Shown one piece after another: positions 8,665 through 17,406 of a DNA stretch of 64,000 bases. The stretch comes from Nitrospira sp. SG-bin1 (GTDB lineage Bacteria > Nitrospirota > Nitrospiria > Nitrospirales > Nitrospiraceae): NCBI GenBank assembly GCA_002083365.1, contig LVWS01000025.1, forward strand, positions 1 to 64,000, given 5' to 3'. Each line of letters opens with the position of its first letter. The first letter of the stretch is position 1. The translations under genes were made by a program, and so were the position numbers. A model generated the notes under the pieces. The model saw nothing but the letters and a program-made list of their open reading frames with translations, made no database searches and was not told the origin of the DNA.

Positions 8665-9177
8665 GTGCGAGTCAATCCGGATGAATTAAGCCTGAAGGAC
8701 AAAGTCGTATTTATCAATCGTGTTGCAAAAGTTGTAAAAGGTGGAAAACGCTTCAACTTTTGTGCCCTCGTGGTCGTCGGTGATGGCCATGGATGGGTTG
8801 GGATAGGAAAAGGAAAGGCGGCTGAGGTCCCGGTGGCGATTTCTAAGGCCGTCGAACAAGCCAAGAAACATCTCGTTCACGTCCCGCTGAAAGGTGGAAC
8901 TATCCCACATGAGGTGCATGGTTTGTTCGGAGGGGAGCACGTATTGCTGAAGCCTGCCGTCGATGGTACCGGAATCATTGCCGGTGGGGCGGTTCGCGCC
9001 GTCGTGGAGCTCGTCGGCGCGCATAATGTCATTGCGAAGACTTTGGGTCGCGGGAATCCGTTCAATGCGGTTCGCGCGACGTTGGACGGGCTCACCCAAC
9101 TGAGAAATTTGGACGACGTTCTTCGCTTCCGTCGGCAAGCGCTTCCAGACGGCCGAGAAAGGGCCGCGGTCCAATGA
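8665..9177 (+). CDS. rpsE: 30S ribosomal protein S5
   Basis: S5 is a translational-accuracy protein at the mRNA entry channel. It has 170 residues, with the double-stranded RNA-binding-like N-terminal domain (KDKVVFINRVAKVVKGGKRF, then GDGHGWVGIGKGKA) and the C-terminal TLGRGNPFNAVRATLDGL. It starts at GTG 8665 after GGGGTAAGAGC. The stop overlaps the rpmD start as ATGA. Confidence 0.97.
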   Translation: MRVNPDELSLKDKVVFINRVAKVVKGGKRFNFCALVVVGDGHGWVGIGKGKAAEVPVAISKAVEQAKKHLVHVPLKGGTIPHEVHGLFGGEHVLLKPAVDGTGIIAGGAVRAVVELVGAHNVIAKTLGRGNPFNAVRATLDGLTQLRNLDDVLRFRRQALPDGRERAAVQ

Positions 9178-9398
9178 GCACATCAAAAAAGACATCCGGA
9201 ACCGCCGCAGATCAGGGTGCTCAAAGCGTGCGCGTGACATTACGGCGCAGCCCTATTGGAACACCGGAGAGGCATCGTCTTGTTTTGCGGGGACTGGGCC
9301 TTCGACGTATCCGACAAACGGTTATCCATCCTGACACGCCTCAGGTGCGAGGGATGATTCAAAAAGTGGGTTACTTACTTGAAGTTGGAAAACCATGA
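9174..9398 (+). CDS. rpmD: 50S ribosomal protein L30
   Basis: L30 is a small 50S protein. Residues 17-74 match the family (VRVTLRRSPIGTPERHRLVL, then HPDTPQVRGMIQKVGYLL). An N-terminal tail of about 15 Ser/Thr/Ala-rich residues makes it 74 residues instead of ~60. ATG 9174 overlaps the rpsE stop, and the gene's own stop overlaps the rplO start, so all three genes appear translationally coupled. Confidence 0.95.
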   Translation: MSTSKKTSGTAADQGAQSVRVTLRRSPIGTPERHRLVLRGLGLRRIRQTVIHPDTPQVRGMIQKVGYLLEVGKP

Positions 9399-9844
9399 AT
9401 CTTCATGACTTGGCTCCCGCGCAGGGGGCAAAAAAGCGAAGGAAACGTATAGGACGGGGACCGGGATCCGGTCATGGTAAGACTGCGACCAAAGGTCATA
9501 AGGGATTACTGGCTCGATCGGGGGGCGGTAAACGTCCTGGGTTTGAAGGCGGGCAGATGCCGTTGGTGCGTCGATTGCCAAAATTCGGGTTCAACAACCC
9601 TTCTCGAGCGGAATATGCCGTCGTCAATCTTAAAAGTTTCGAACGGTGGGTTGGCAACGAGACGATCACGCCGCAAGCCATGGTCGATGCTGGTTTGGTC
9701 AAACGAAAAAAGCTGCCGATTAAAGTTCTTGGCAATGGTGAGGTAAAGAAGTCGCTGGTTGTTCAGGCACATAAGTTCAGTAAATCGGCTGAAGCAAAGA
9801 TCCAAGCGGCCGGCGGGAGAGTCGAGGTTATCGGCGGTGCTTGA
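9395..9844 (+). CDS. rplO: 50S ribosomal protein L15
   Basis: L15 is a late-assembly 50S protein. It has 149 residues and begins with the typical MNLHDLAPAQGAKK. The glycine-rich basic segment GRGPGSGHGKTATKGHKG and the FEGGQMPLVRRLPKFGF motif are clear. The start overlaps the rpmD stop by four bases, and the end overlaps the secY start by eight. Confidence 0.97.
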   Translation: MNLHDLAPAQGAKKRRKRIGRGPGSGHGKTATKGHKGLLARSGGGKRPGFEGGQMPLVRRLPKFGFNNPSRAEYAVVNLKSFERWVGNETITPQAMVDAGLVKRKKLPIKVLGNGEVKKSLVVQAHKFSKSAEAKIQAAGGRVEVIGGA

Positions 9845-11156
9845 ACGGCTTCTGACCAGTTTTCAGAATATCTTCAAGATTCCCGAGCTTCGTACGCGGG
9901 TTCTCTTCACGCTCGGAATGCTGGTGGTGTATCGGATCGGGTCTCACATCCCGACTCCCGGTATCAATGGCGATGCCCTGTCCGAGTTTTTACAGAAGCA
10001 GGGTGGGGCGTTGCTGGGATTCCTCGACATTTTTTCCGGCGGATCCTTGTCCCGTCTGACGATCTTTGCGCTGGGTATCATGCCGTACATCAGCGCATCC
10101 ATCATTCTTCAATTATTGACGGTCGTCATCCCGCATTTGACCAAGTTGGCTAAGGAGGGTGAGCGAGGCCGAAAGAAAATCATTCAGTATACCCGGTTCG
10201 GGACCATTGGCATTGCCCTGATTCAGGGATTTGGTATTGCGGTCGGTCTGGAACAAATGAATCAGGGAGCCTTCGTGCTCAGTGCTGGATGGGGATTCCG
10301 CCTCATGACGGTCATCACCTTGACGGCCGGCACCGGGTTTCTGATGTGGCTCGGTGAACAGATCACAGAGCGCGGAATAGGCAATGGAATCTCTTTAATT
10401 ATTTTCGCGGGGATTGTCGCCAGGCTGCCTGCGGCGGTGGCTCAAACCTACAATCTGTATGAAATCGGCCAACTCAATGCGTTTTTACTCATTGCCTTGG
10501 CTCTCTTAATGATCGGCGTCGTCGCCGCCATTGTGTTTTTGGAAAGTGGCCGACGGAAAATTCCAGTGCAATACGCGAAGCGCGTGATTGGACGACGGGT
10601 CTATGGAGGGCAGAGTACGCACATCCCGTTGAAAATCAATACGGCCGGAGTCATTCCTCCGATATTTGCTTCCTCAATCATCGCATTTCCCGCGACTATC
10701 GCCGGTTTTTTTGAGACACCGTGGGTGAAATCAATTGGAGCTCAGCTGGCTCCCGGATCGCTGCTCTACACGTTGTTGTATGTGGGGCTCATCATCTTTT
10801 TCTGTTTCTTCTATACTGCGGTCGTCCTGAATCCGGTCGATATGGCGGACAATATGAAAAAGTACGGAGGTTTTATTCCTGGAATCAGGCCAGGACAACG
10901 AACATCCGACTATATCTACAATGTCCTCACGAAGATTACATTTGCCGGAGCTATTTACCTCGCCATCGTCTGCGTGATTCCTGAATTCTTAATTTATAAA
11001 TTGAATGTTCCCTTTTATTTTGGCGGTACTTCCTTGTTGATTGTCATTGGTGTGGGGCTGGATACGGCCCAGCAAATTGAATCTCATATGTTGATGCGGA
11101 ATTACGAAGGATTTTTAGGCAAGGGTATGGCTCCGTTGCGCGGGAGAAGCGGGTAA
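9837..11156 (+). CDS. secY: Protein translocase subunit SecY
   Basis: SecY is the channel of the Sec translocon in the inner membrane. The protein is 439 residues with ten expected membrane spans. It shows the N-terminal RVLFTLGMLVVYRIGSHIP and plug-region motifs, GERGRKKIIQYTR and the C-terminal loop GFIPGIRPGQRTSDYI. GTG 9837 gives a family-like N-terminus; the in-frame extension to 9759 is rplO shadow. adk begins 4 bp later. Confidence 0.97.
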   Translation: MLERLLTSFQNIFKIPELRTRVLFTLGMLVVYRIGSHIPTPGINGDALSEFLQKQGGALLGFLDIFSGGSLSRLTIFALGIMPYISASIILQLLTVVIPHLTKLAKEGERGRKKIIQYTRFGTIGIALIQGFGIAVGLEQMNQGAFVLSAGWGFRLMTVITLTAGTGFLMWLGEQITERGIGNGISLIIFAGIVARLPAAVAQTYNLYEIGQLNAFLLIALALLMIGVVAAIVFLESGRRKIPVQYAKRVIGRRVYGGQSTHIPLKINTAGVIPPIFASSIIAFPATIAGFFETPWVKSIGAQLAPGSLLYTLLYVGLIIFFCFFYTAVVLNPVDMADNMKKYGGFIPGIRPGQRTSDYIYNVLTKITFAGAIYLAIVCVIPEFLIYKLNVPFYFGGTSLLIVIGVGLDTAQQIESHMLMRNYEGFLGKGMAPLRGRSG

Positions 11157-11160
11157 GATC

Positions 11161-11817
11161 ATGCGGCTTGTGTTCCTCGGCGCTCCGGGTGTTGGAAAAG
11201 GCACACAGGCTGACAAAGTCGCCGTTCAGTATCGCATCCGTAAGATTTCAACCGGTGATTTGCTTCGCGAGGCGGTTCGCAACCAGACACCGCTTGGCCT
11301 TGAAGCGAAAGTGCATATGGATGAGGGTCGGTTGGTTCCAGATTCAGTCGTTATCGGACTAGTACGGCAAAAACTGGCTGACTCATCACATGCCAACGGG
11401 TTTATTCTCGATGGGTTTCCGAGGACAGTTCCTCAGGCTGAGTCCTTAGCAAAGGTGCTTGCGGAACGAGGCCTTCATCTGGATCGGGTGATTAATTTTA
11501 GGGTTTCTCGGGAAGAAATCATCAAGCGATTGAGCGGACGACGGAGTTGTCCCAAATGTCAGGCTACTTATCACGTAGCCTTTGCTCCATCGAAGAGCGG
11601 CACCCTGTGTGACCGATGTGGAGAGACCTTGGTTCAACGAAGTGACGATCAGCGGGAGGCGATTCAGATGCGCCTCCGTGTATATGAAGAACAGACAGCG
11701 CCGTTAATCACCTTCTATGAGAAGCAGGGGTTATTGTCGCATCTTAACGGTGCCGAGGCTGTTGAAACGGTATACCACAACCTCGTGAAAGTGCTCGCGA
11801 CACCCCAGCCGGCATGA
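11161..11817 (+). CDS. adk: Adenylate kinase, zinc-LID type
   Basis: Adk interconverts ATP + AMP and 2 ADP in the cytoplasm. It has 218 residues. The P-loop GAPGVGKGT is at residues 7-15 and the AMP-binding FILDGFPRT at 81-89. The LID domain carries Cys130, Cys133, Cys150 and Cys153 (CPKC and CDRC), the structural zinc version. It sits between secY and map, a common order in spc operons. The stop overlaps the map start as ATGA. Confidence 0.97.
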   Translation: MRLVFLGAPGVGKGTQADKVAVQYRIRKISTGDLLREAVRNQTPLGLEAKVHMDEGRLVPDSVVIGLVRQKLADSSHANGFILDGFPRTVPQAESLAKVLAERGLHLDRVINFRVSREEIIKRLSGRRSCPKCQATYHVAFAPSKSGTLCDRCGETLVQRSDDQREAIQMRLRVYEEQTAPLITFYEKQGLLSHLNGAEAVETVYHNLVKVLATPQPA

Positions 11818-12572
11818 TCATTCTCAAAACGCCCGCCGAGATAGCGGTGATGGCAGAGGCGTCTAGAGTGGTGGCGGAGGCGCTCGCGATTGTGAGGGAA
11901 GCGGCTTGTCCAGGCATCAGCACGGAGGAACTGGACCGTATCGCCGAGGAAGCGATACGGGCAAGGGGCGCGGTTCCGGCATTCAAAGGCTACAGGAACT
12001 ATCCCAAGACTCTCTGTGCATCCGTGAATGAGCAAGTCGTTCACGGGATCCCCTCGAAGCGGAAGCTGAAGGAAGGGGATATCATTGGACTGGATCTCGG
12101 TGCTATCGTAGGTGGTTTCTATGGGGATTCAGCCATAACAATGGCGGTGGGTCGAATCCCTGAAGCAACCGATAAGTTGGTTCGAGTGACGGAAGAGGCG
12201 CTTTATCTGGGTATCAAACAGGCTGTAGTAGGCAACCGATTGACGGATATTTCAAACGCCGTACAACAACATGTCGAAGCCGCCGGATTCTCCGTCGTTA
12301 CCGAGTTTGTTGGGCATGGCATTGGCCGACAACTGCACGAGGAACCTCAAGTTCCCAATTATGGAAAGCCGGGCCAGGGGCCTCGCTTGCAACCAGGCAT
12401 GGTCCTGGCGATCGAACCAATGGTGAACATGGGGCGAAGTGCCGTTCGCGTTCTTGAGGATCGGTGGACCGCGGTTACGGTCGACGGGAGCCTGTCGGCC
12501 CACTTTGAGCATACGATCGCCATTCAACCAAGTGGAGCACCTCGTATTTTGAGTCAATTGGAAACGGCGTAA
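11814..12572 (+). CDS. map: Methionine aminopeptidase, type I
   Basis: Map removes the initiator methionine from nascent proteins. It has 252 residues. The five metal ligands are visible: Asp94 and Asp105 (in GLDLGAIV and YGDSA), His168 (FVGHGIG), Glu201 (AIEPMV) and Glu232 (FEHT). His78 (VVHGIP) is the substrate-binding histidine. ATG 11814 overlaps the adk stop. There is no N-terminal zinc-finger extension. Confidence 0.97.
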   Translation: MIILKTPAEIAVMAEASRVVAEALAIVREAACPGISTEELDRIAEEAIRARGAVPAFKGYRNYPKTLCASVNEQVVHGIPSKRKLKEGDIIGLDLGAIVGGFYGDSAITMAVGRIPEATDKLVRVTEEALYLGIKQAVVGNRLTDISNAVQQHVEAAGFSVVTEFVGHGIGRQLHEEPQVPNYGKPGQGPRLQPGMVLAIEPMVNMGRSAVRVLEDRWTAVTVDGSLSAHFEHTIAIQPSGAPRILSQLETA

Positions 12573-12599
12573 GGTCGGTTATCAGGAATTTAGAAGGAC

Positions 12600-12818
12600 G
12601 TGGCAAAGGAAGACATCATTGAAGTCCAGGGTTCGGTAGCGGAGACGCTTCCCAATGCCATGTTTCGGGTCAAGCTGGATAATGGCCATATCATATTGGC
12701 TCACATCTCGGGGAAAATGCGGATGCATTTTATCCGTATCCTCCCCGGCGATAAGGTCACGGTGGAAATGTCGCCATACGATTTGACCAGGGGCCGAATT
12801 ACTTATCGTTTCAAGTAA
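12600..12818 (+). CDS. infA: Translation initiation factor IF-1
   Basis: IF-1 occupies the A site during initiation. The OB-fold protein is 72 residues, the standard size, with IEVQGSVAETLPNAMFRVKL and GKMRMHFIRILPGDKV. It starts at GTG 12600 just after AGAAGGAC. The location between map and rpmJ is typical. Confidence 0.97.
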   Translation: MAKEDIIEVQGSVAETLPNAMFRVKLDNGHIILAHISGKMRMHFIRILPGDKVTVEMSPYDLTRGRITYRFK

Positions 12819-12836
12819 CGGGAGTGGCGAATTGTC

Positions 12837-12950
12837 ATGAAGGTCAAATCATCAGTGAAACCCATATGTGCCAAATGCAAGGTTGTACGTCGCCGGGGGG
12901 TCGTGCGGATTCTGTGCAAAAACCCCCGTCATAAACAGCGACAGGGATAA
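12837..12950 (+). CDS. rpmJ: 50S ribosomal protein L36, zinc type
   Basis: L36 is the smallest 50S protein, 37 residues here. It begins MKVKSSVKPICAKCKVVRRR and ends HKQRQG. The zinc ligands Cys11, Cys14, Cys27 and His32 are all present, so this is the zinc-containing form. ATG 12837 follows GGGAGTGGCG, a usable ribosome-binding site. The position between infA and rpsM is the expected one. Confidence 0.96.
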   Translation: MKVKSSVKPICAKCKVVRRRGVVRILCKNPRHKQRQG

Positions 12951-13022
12951 TGAAGAGCCTCAAAGATCACCTTGATGTTCGAGTGTCTGGCAAAGTACTG
13001 CGTATGAAGATCGGGAGGGGGA

Positions 13023-13421
13023 ATGGCACGTATTGCTGGGGTTGATTTGCCGCGGAACAAACGAACCGATATCGGATTGAGCTACATTTATGGGATCGGG
13101 CGCATGTCGGCTCTGAAGATTCTCCATGAAGCGGGGATCGATGGAGCGGTTCGTGTCAAAGATCTGAGCGAAGATAAGATCGTTAAATTGCGCGAAATTA
13201 TTGAGCGTGATTATCGGGTAGAGGGGGATCTACGCAAAGAAGTGTCGCTGAATATCAAGCGGCTGGTTGATACAGGGACATATCGAGGGTTGCGTCATCG
13301 CAAAGGGTTGCCCGTTCGCGGACAGCGGACCAAGACCAATGCCCGAACGCGTAAAGGACGTCGCGCAGGCGTCAGCAGCAAGCCGAGACCCACAATGGCC
13401 AAAGGGTCGTCCAACGCCTAG
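13023..13421 (+). CDS. rpsM: 30S ribosomal protein S13
   Basis: S13 lies in the 30S head and contacts P-site tRNA and the 50S bridge. It has 132 residues, with MARIAGVDLPRNKR, the helix-two-turn-helix region and the C-terminal RGLPVRGQRT-like segment (residues ~95-105), followed by a basic tail. GGGAGGGGGA immediately upstream is a strong ribosome-binding site. Confidence 0.97.
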   Translation: MARIAGVDLPRNKRTDIGLSYIYGIGRMSALKILHEAGIDGAVRVKDLSEDKIVKLREIIERDYRVEGDLRKEVSLNIKRLVDTGTYRGLRHRKGLPVRGQRTKTNARTRKGRRAGVSSKPRPTMAKGSSNA

Positions 13422-13448
13422 CCTACTGCAACAGCCAGAGGAGTTCGC

Positions 13449-13832
13449 ATGAGTGTCAAAAAAGGAAAGAAGAAAGAGCGTCGAATCGTTCAAAATGGAG
13501 TGGCGCATGTTCAGGCGTCATTCAATAATACGATTGTGACGATCACCGACATGAGCGGGAACACGGTGGTGTGGGCAAGCGCGGGCAATCAAGGGTTCAA
13601 AGGATCGCGAAAAAGCACTCCCTTTGCCGCTCAGCGAGCCGGAGAAGCCGCGGCGCGCAAGGCTATGGAAAGCGGGATGCGGCAGGTCGATGTCTATGTG
13701 AATGGACCGGGGTCCGGCCGGGAGTCGGCTATCCGTTCACTCCAAGGTGCTGGTCTACGGATCAATCTGATACGCGACGTCACGCCCATTCCCCACAATG
13801 GGTGCCGACCGCCCAAACGACGGCGAGTGTGA
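13449..13832 (+). CDS. rpsK: 30S ribosomal protein S11
   Basis: S11 forms the 30S platform near the mRNA exit. It has 127 residues, with GVAHVQASFNNTIVTITD in the N-terminal half and the C-terminal RDVTPIPHNGCRPPKRRRV, nearly invariant in bacteria. It begins 27 bp after rpsM, with AGAGGAG as the ribosome-binding site. Confidence 0.98.
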   Translation: MSVKKGKKKERRIVQNGVAHVQASFNNTIVTITDMSGNTVVWASAGNQGFKGSRKSTPFAAQRAGEAAARKAMESGMRQVDVYVNGPGSGRESAIRSLQGAGLRINLIRDVTPIPHNGCRPPKRRRV

Positions 13833-13920
13833 TGTCATGCATGAATGAGTGAAATGGGTGAGCGGGGCCACATGGCCTGATTGTCGGAGGATTAGCGAGT
13901 TCTTTTGCGAGGAGGAAGCG

Positions 13921-14547
13921 GTGGCAAAGTATCGTGGTCCAGTCTGTCGATTGTGTCGGCGAGAAGGAGAGAAACTTTTTCTCAAGGGCACACGCTGTAT
14001 GACGGAAAAGTGCGCGATTGAACGTCGGAGTTATCCGCCCGGTCAACACGGACAGGGGCGCCAGAGAACTTCGGACTATAGCCTACAGTTGCGCGAAAAA
14101 CAGAAGCTGCGTCGAATCTATGGACTTCAGGAGCGACAATTCCGCGGTGTTTTTGAACGTGCCGAGCGACATATCGGCGTCACCGGCGAAGCCCTCTTGC
14201 GGTTGCTAGAATGCCGTTTGGACAATGTCACGTACCGATTGGGCTTCGGTGCTTCCCGCAAGCAATCGCGTCAGCTGGTGAGCCATGGCCATTTCACGGT
14301 AAACGGTAAGAAGATCACCGTGGCTGGGGCCCTGGTGAAACCGGGAGACGTGATTGAGGTTCGTGAGCGGAGTCGCGACGTGGTTGCAATCCAGGCGGCA
14401 TTGGAATCGGTCGATAGTCGAGGCATACCTGACTGGCTTGAGCTCGATAAAGGCGCGTTCAAGGGTACGGTGCGTGCGTTGCCGGCCAAGGATCAAATTG
14501 CGTTGCCGGTCAATGAGCAGATGGTGGTGGAATTGTACTCGAGATAG
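13921..14547 (+). CDS. rpsD: 30S ribosomal protein S4, zinc-finger type
   Basis: S4 is a primary 16S rRNA binder and assembly initiator. The protein is 208 residues. The N-terminal Cys9, Cys12, Cys26 and Cys31 form the zinc-finger of the C+ form. The S4 RNA-binding domain follows (LECRLDNVTYRLGFGASR, then VSHGHFTVNG). GTG 13921 is chosen because GAGGAGGAAGC lies right before it; an in-frame ATG at 13849 would add 24 residues unlike S4. Confidence 0.97.
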   Translation: MAKYRGPVCRLCRREGEKLFLKGTRCMTEKCAIERRSYPPGQHGQGRQRTSDYSLQLREKQKLRRIYGLQERQFRGVFERAERHIGVTGEALLRLLECRLDNVTYRLGFGASRKQSRQLVSHGHFTVNGKKITVAGALVKPGDVIEVRERSRDVVAIQAALESVDSRGIPDWLELDKGAFKGTVRALPAKDQIALPVNEQMVVELYSR

Positions 14548-14627
14548 TCTGCCGGTCTGAGAACGTTCTCTCGACATCGGCGTTATCGGCCGATGTCCTA
14601 GTCACTCGATGGTATGGAGGGTGGGTC

Positions 14628-15632
14628 ATGATCAAAGCGATGAAAGACTTTCAGATCCCAATGCGGGTGGAAGTCGACAAGGATGCACAATCTCCCACAT
14701 TTGGACGGTTCACCACAGAGGCGTTTGAGCGGGGGTTTGGCACCACAATCGGGAATGCCCTCCGTCGCATTCTGTTATCGTCCCTCACGGGTGCTGCCGT
14801 AACTACCGTGAAGATCGAAGGGGTCGTCCATGAGTTCTCAACGATTTCCGGTGTCACGGAGGATGTCACCGCGATCATCCTCAATATCAAAAGCCTCCGG
14901 CTGGCGCTCCACACGGACAAGCCGAAGACAATACGGTTGAAAAAGAAGGGGCCTGGAGAAGCAAAGGGGTCGGACATTCTCCACGACGGGGACGTCATGA
15001 TTCTGACGCCGGATTTGCATATTGCCACGCTCGATAAGGATGCAATTCTAGACATCGAAATGACTGTGAAGCACGGCCGTGGATATGTACCGGCCGAGCG
15101 CAATAAAGAAGAGGGACTGCCGATCGGAGTGATCGCCATCGATTCCATCTTTTCTCCGATCCGGAGAGTCAATTTTCACGTCGAGAATGCGCGGGTCGGT
15201 CGTATGACCGACTATGACAAGCTGACAATGGAAGTTTGGACCGATGGCACGATCAGCCCGCGCGACGCCCTATCTACCGCGGCGGGCATTTTGCGTGAAC
15301 ATTTGGATATCTTTATCAACCCCGAAGAACGCAGCGAAGGGAAGGCCGAAGCGGGTTACGAGGACTCTCAACGGGAGGTGAACAAGAACCTCTCGCGGAG
15401 CGTGAATGAGTTGGAGTTATCCGTTCGGGCGGCGAATTGTCTAAAGAATGCGAACATCAAAACGATCGCCGATCTTGTGCAAAAGTCAGAAGGGGAGATG
15501 CTCCGAACAAAGAACTTTGGAAAAAAATCTCTCAACGAGATCAAAGAAATCCTGTCTGAGATGGGGCTTTCACTGGGAACAAAGATAGAGGCTGCATCTT
15601 CTCCTCATAATGGAAGCCCAAAACCTGAATGA
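14628..15632 (+). CDS. rpoA: RNA polymerase alpha subunit
   Basis: The alpha subunit scaffolds RNA polymerase assembly. It has 334 residues: the N-terminal dimerisation domain contains RGFGTTIGNALRRILLSS (residues ~35-52). The C-terminal domain (residues ~250-320) binds UP elements and activators and contains NELELSVRAANCLKNANI and FGKKSLNEIKE. ATG 14628 has GGAGGGTGGG upstream; Met5 is an alternative start. It lies in the alpha operon between rpsD and rplQ. Confidence 0.98.
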   Translation: MIKAMKDFQIPMRVEVDKDAQSPTFGRFTTEAFERGFGTTIGNALRRILLSSLTGAAVTTVKIEGVVHEFSTISGVTEDVTAIILNIKSLRLALHTDKPKTIRLKKKGPGEAKGSDILHDGDVMILTPDLHIATLDKDAILDIEMTVKHGRGYVPAERNKEEGLPIGVIAIDSIFSPIRRVNFHVENARVGRMTDYDKLTMEVWTDGTISPRDALSTAAGILREHLDIFINPEERSEGKAEAGYEDSQREVNKNLSRSVNELELSVRAANCLKNANIKTIADLVQKSEGEMLRTKNFGKKSLNEIKEILSEMGLSLGTKIEAASSPHNGSPKPE

Positions 15633-15656
15633 TGCTTTCCAATCAAGGGGTTTACC

Positions 15657-16088
15657 GTGCGACATAGAAAAAAGGGACGACAACTTGGACGGCAGACGAA
15701 GCATCGAACGGCGTTGTTTCGGAATCTAGTGACGTCGTTGTTGGACCAGGAACGTATCGAGACCACAGGAGCCAAGGCTAAAGAGATACGAGGGTTTACC
15801 GATCGTATGATCAGCCTTGGTAAGGAAGGTACGCTGCCTGCTCGACGGCGTGCTTTGGGTTTCCTTCGCAGCAAGGCCGTTGTGTCTAAATTGTTTGGCG
15901 ATGTGGCGGCACGATTCAAAGATCGATCCGGGGGATACACCAGAATCGTCAAGACTCGCCGCCGCATTGGCGATGCGGCTGAAATGGTTGCTATCGAATT
16001 AGTTTCCCGTCAAGAACTTGCTCCGAAGAAAAAATCTGAAGCGCGAACCGCTCAGCCTACATCCACCGAGACCGGAACATCGGCCTAA
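15657..16088 (+). CDS. rplQ: 50S ribosomal protein L17
   Basis: L17 is a 50S surface protein near the tunnel exit. It has 143 residues, beginning MRHRKKGRQLGRQTKHR at GTG 15657 and containing LFRNLVTSLLDQERIETT. The C-terminal ~25 residues are a Lys/Ala/Thr/Pro-rich tail beyond the conserved core. It is the last gene of the ribosomal super-operon, followed by a terminator at 16121. Confidence 0.97.
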   Translation: MRHRKKGRQLGRQTKHRTALFRNLVTSLLDQERIETTGAKAKEIRGFTDRMISLGKEGTLPARRRALGFLRSKAVVSKLFGDVAARFKDRSGGYTRIVKTRRRIGDAAEMVAIELVSRQELAPKKKSEARTAQPTSTETGTSA

Positions 16089-16120
16089 TCTTCAGCCGCG
16101 ATATTCAGTTTCCCACCGAG

Positions 16121-16157
16121 AGACTCCCATGTGTAGGCATGGGGGTCTTTTCGTTTT
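16121..16157 (+). terminator. Intrinsic terminator of the S10-spc-alpha super-operon
   Basis: An 11-bp stem pairs AGACTCCCATG (16121-16131) with CATGGGGGTCT (16138-16148), with one G-T pair and a 6-base loop. It is followed by TTTTCGTTTT. It lies 33 bp after rplQ. Confidence 0.85.
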
Positions 16158-16256
16158 CAGTTCCCTGGAGGACGTTTACTTGGCTGGTCGTGCATGCTAA
16201 GATCGTGCCAGGTATTGCTCTTATGTAACGCAGAGAATCCCTCGAATTTCTAGACC

Positions 16257-16826
16257 ATGTGGGAGCGTATAACAAGACGGATCCTTCTTACCGTATCCAT
16301 ACTATTGGCCACGTTTCTTGGCTATCTTGTCGTCAAGAACGCAGATTCAGTACCGAGTAGCCAGTCCATCGCCCCGGAGTCTATTGAACAAGCGGATGCC
16401 AAGATCCTCGAGTTCATCTTTACACAATCGAAGGGAGATGCAGTCCAGTGGCAGGTTCAGGCTAAGCAAGCTCGCATGTTTGAACACGATAAGCGGGCCT
16501 TGTTGCAGGATGTGGCCCTCACCTTCTACGGTACTGGGGGGGACAAAGTCACCGTGCACGGGGACGAAGGCACGCTGGATACCGCGACTAAGAACTTCAG
16601 GCTTGCGAATCGCGATACTCCCATCGTTGTGGAAACCAGGAGTGGCTACACCATTTATACGAACCACCTGGTATGGACGGACAACGCGAGAGAGATTCGG
16701 ACAGCGGATCCTGTGCGGATGGTAGGACATGGGTTGGAAGTGAGGGGACAAGGATTGCTTGGGCGAATGGAGTCTGAGGAATTTGAGGTGTTACAGGATG
16801 TGCATGTGGATCTGGCTTCTTCTTAG
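16257..16826 (+). CDS. lptC: LPS export protein LptC
   Basis: LptC is the bitopic inner-membrane protein that passes lipopolysaccharide from LptBFG to periplasmic LptA. The protein is 189 residues, with one N-terminal membrane anchor (about residues 9-26, LLTVSILLATFLGYLVV) and a beta-jellyroll periplasmic domain. The repeats 'DVALTFYGTGGDKVTVHGDEG' and 'VWTDNAREI' are typical of the OstA-like fold. It overlaps lptA by 29 bp and precedes lptA and lptB, the classic order. Assignment rests on topology, size and context. Confidence 0.88.
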   Translation: MWERITRRILLTVSILLATFLGYLVVKNADSVPSSQSIAPESIEQADAKILEFIFTQSKGDAVQWQVQAKQARMFEHDKRALLQDVALTFYGTGGDKVTVHGDEGTLDTATKNFRLANRDTPIVVETRSGYTIYTNHLVWTDNAREIRTADPVRMVGHGLEVRGQGLLGRMESEEFEVLQDVHVDLASS

Positions 16827-17406
16827 TGTTGTCTTCGTCGGATCCACGGTGGCAGCTCCTTCATCGGAGTCAGGGAACCTGAAGAGGAGCGTGGAGGCGC
16901 CCGGCGTCCCCACCACCATCACCTCCAAGAAAATGACGGTGAGGAACCAAGACAGCCAAGCTGTCTTCGAGGAAACGGTTGTGTTGACGCGAGGTCCGCT
17001 GACCGTTCATTCGGACAAGATGGTTGTGTCGTTCAACTCCCGCAACCGAGATCCTCTGCCACCCTCTGGTAGAGAAACGGACCAGCAGGACTCCGTTCGA
17101 CCTTCCTCAACCCCCAAGGAGCACAATACGATGTCGGCCATGTCGAATCGCTCCGTGAACCGCATCGAAGCGACCGGCGGCGCCCATCGTGTCACGATCA
17201 AATATGAAAACGGGAACGCGACGTGCCAAAAAGCCGTATATTTCGTTGACGGAGAGAGAATTGTACTGACTGGGGATCCTGTCGCTTGGGAAAAGGGTAC
17301 GCGCGTCAGCGGCAAACAGATTACGATTTTCTTGGCGGAAGAGCGAAGCGTGGTGGAAGGGGGGTCGCATGTCCGCATCGAAGGTGACGGTCCGAGTCAG
17401 CCATGA
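16798..17406 (+). CDS. lptA: LPS transport periplasmic protein LptA
   Basis: LptA forms the periplasmic bridge for LPS between inner and outer membranes. The product is about 202 residues, with a signal peptide (WIWLLLSVVFVGSTVAA) and OstA-like beta-strands (TITSKKMTVRNQDSQAVFEE, then GPLTVHSDKMVV). A Ser/Pro/Gln-rich insertion at about residues 81-110 interrupts the fold. ATG 16798 has GAGG nine bases upstream; ATG 16804 is an alternative. It overlaps both lptC and lptB. Confidence 0.88.
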   Translation: MCMWIWLLLSVVFVGSTVAAPSSESGNLKRSVEAPGVPTTITSKKMTVRNQDSQAVFEETVVLTRGPLTVHSDKMVVSFNSRNRDPLPPSGRETDQQDSVRPSSTPKEHNTMSAMSNRSVNRIEATGGAHRVTIKYENGNATCQKAVYFVDGERIVLTGDPVAWEKGTRVSGKQITIFLAEERSVVEGGSHVRIEGDGPSQP

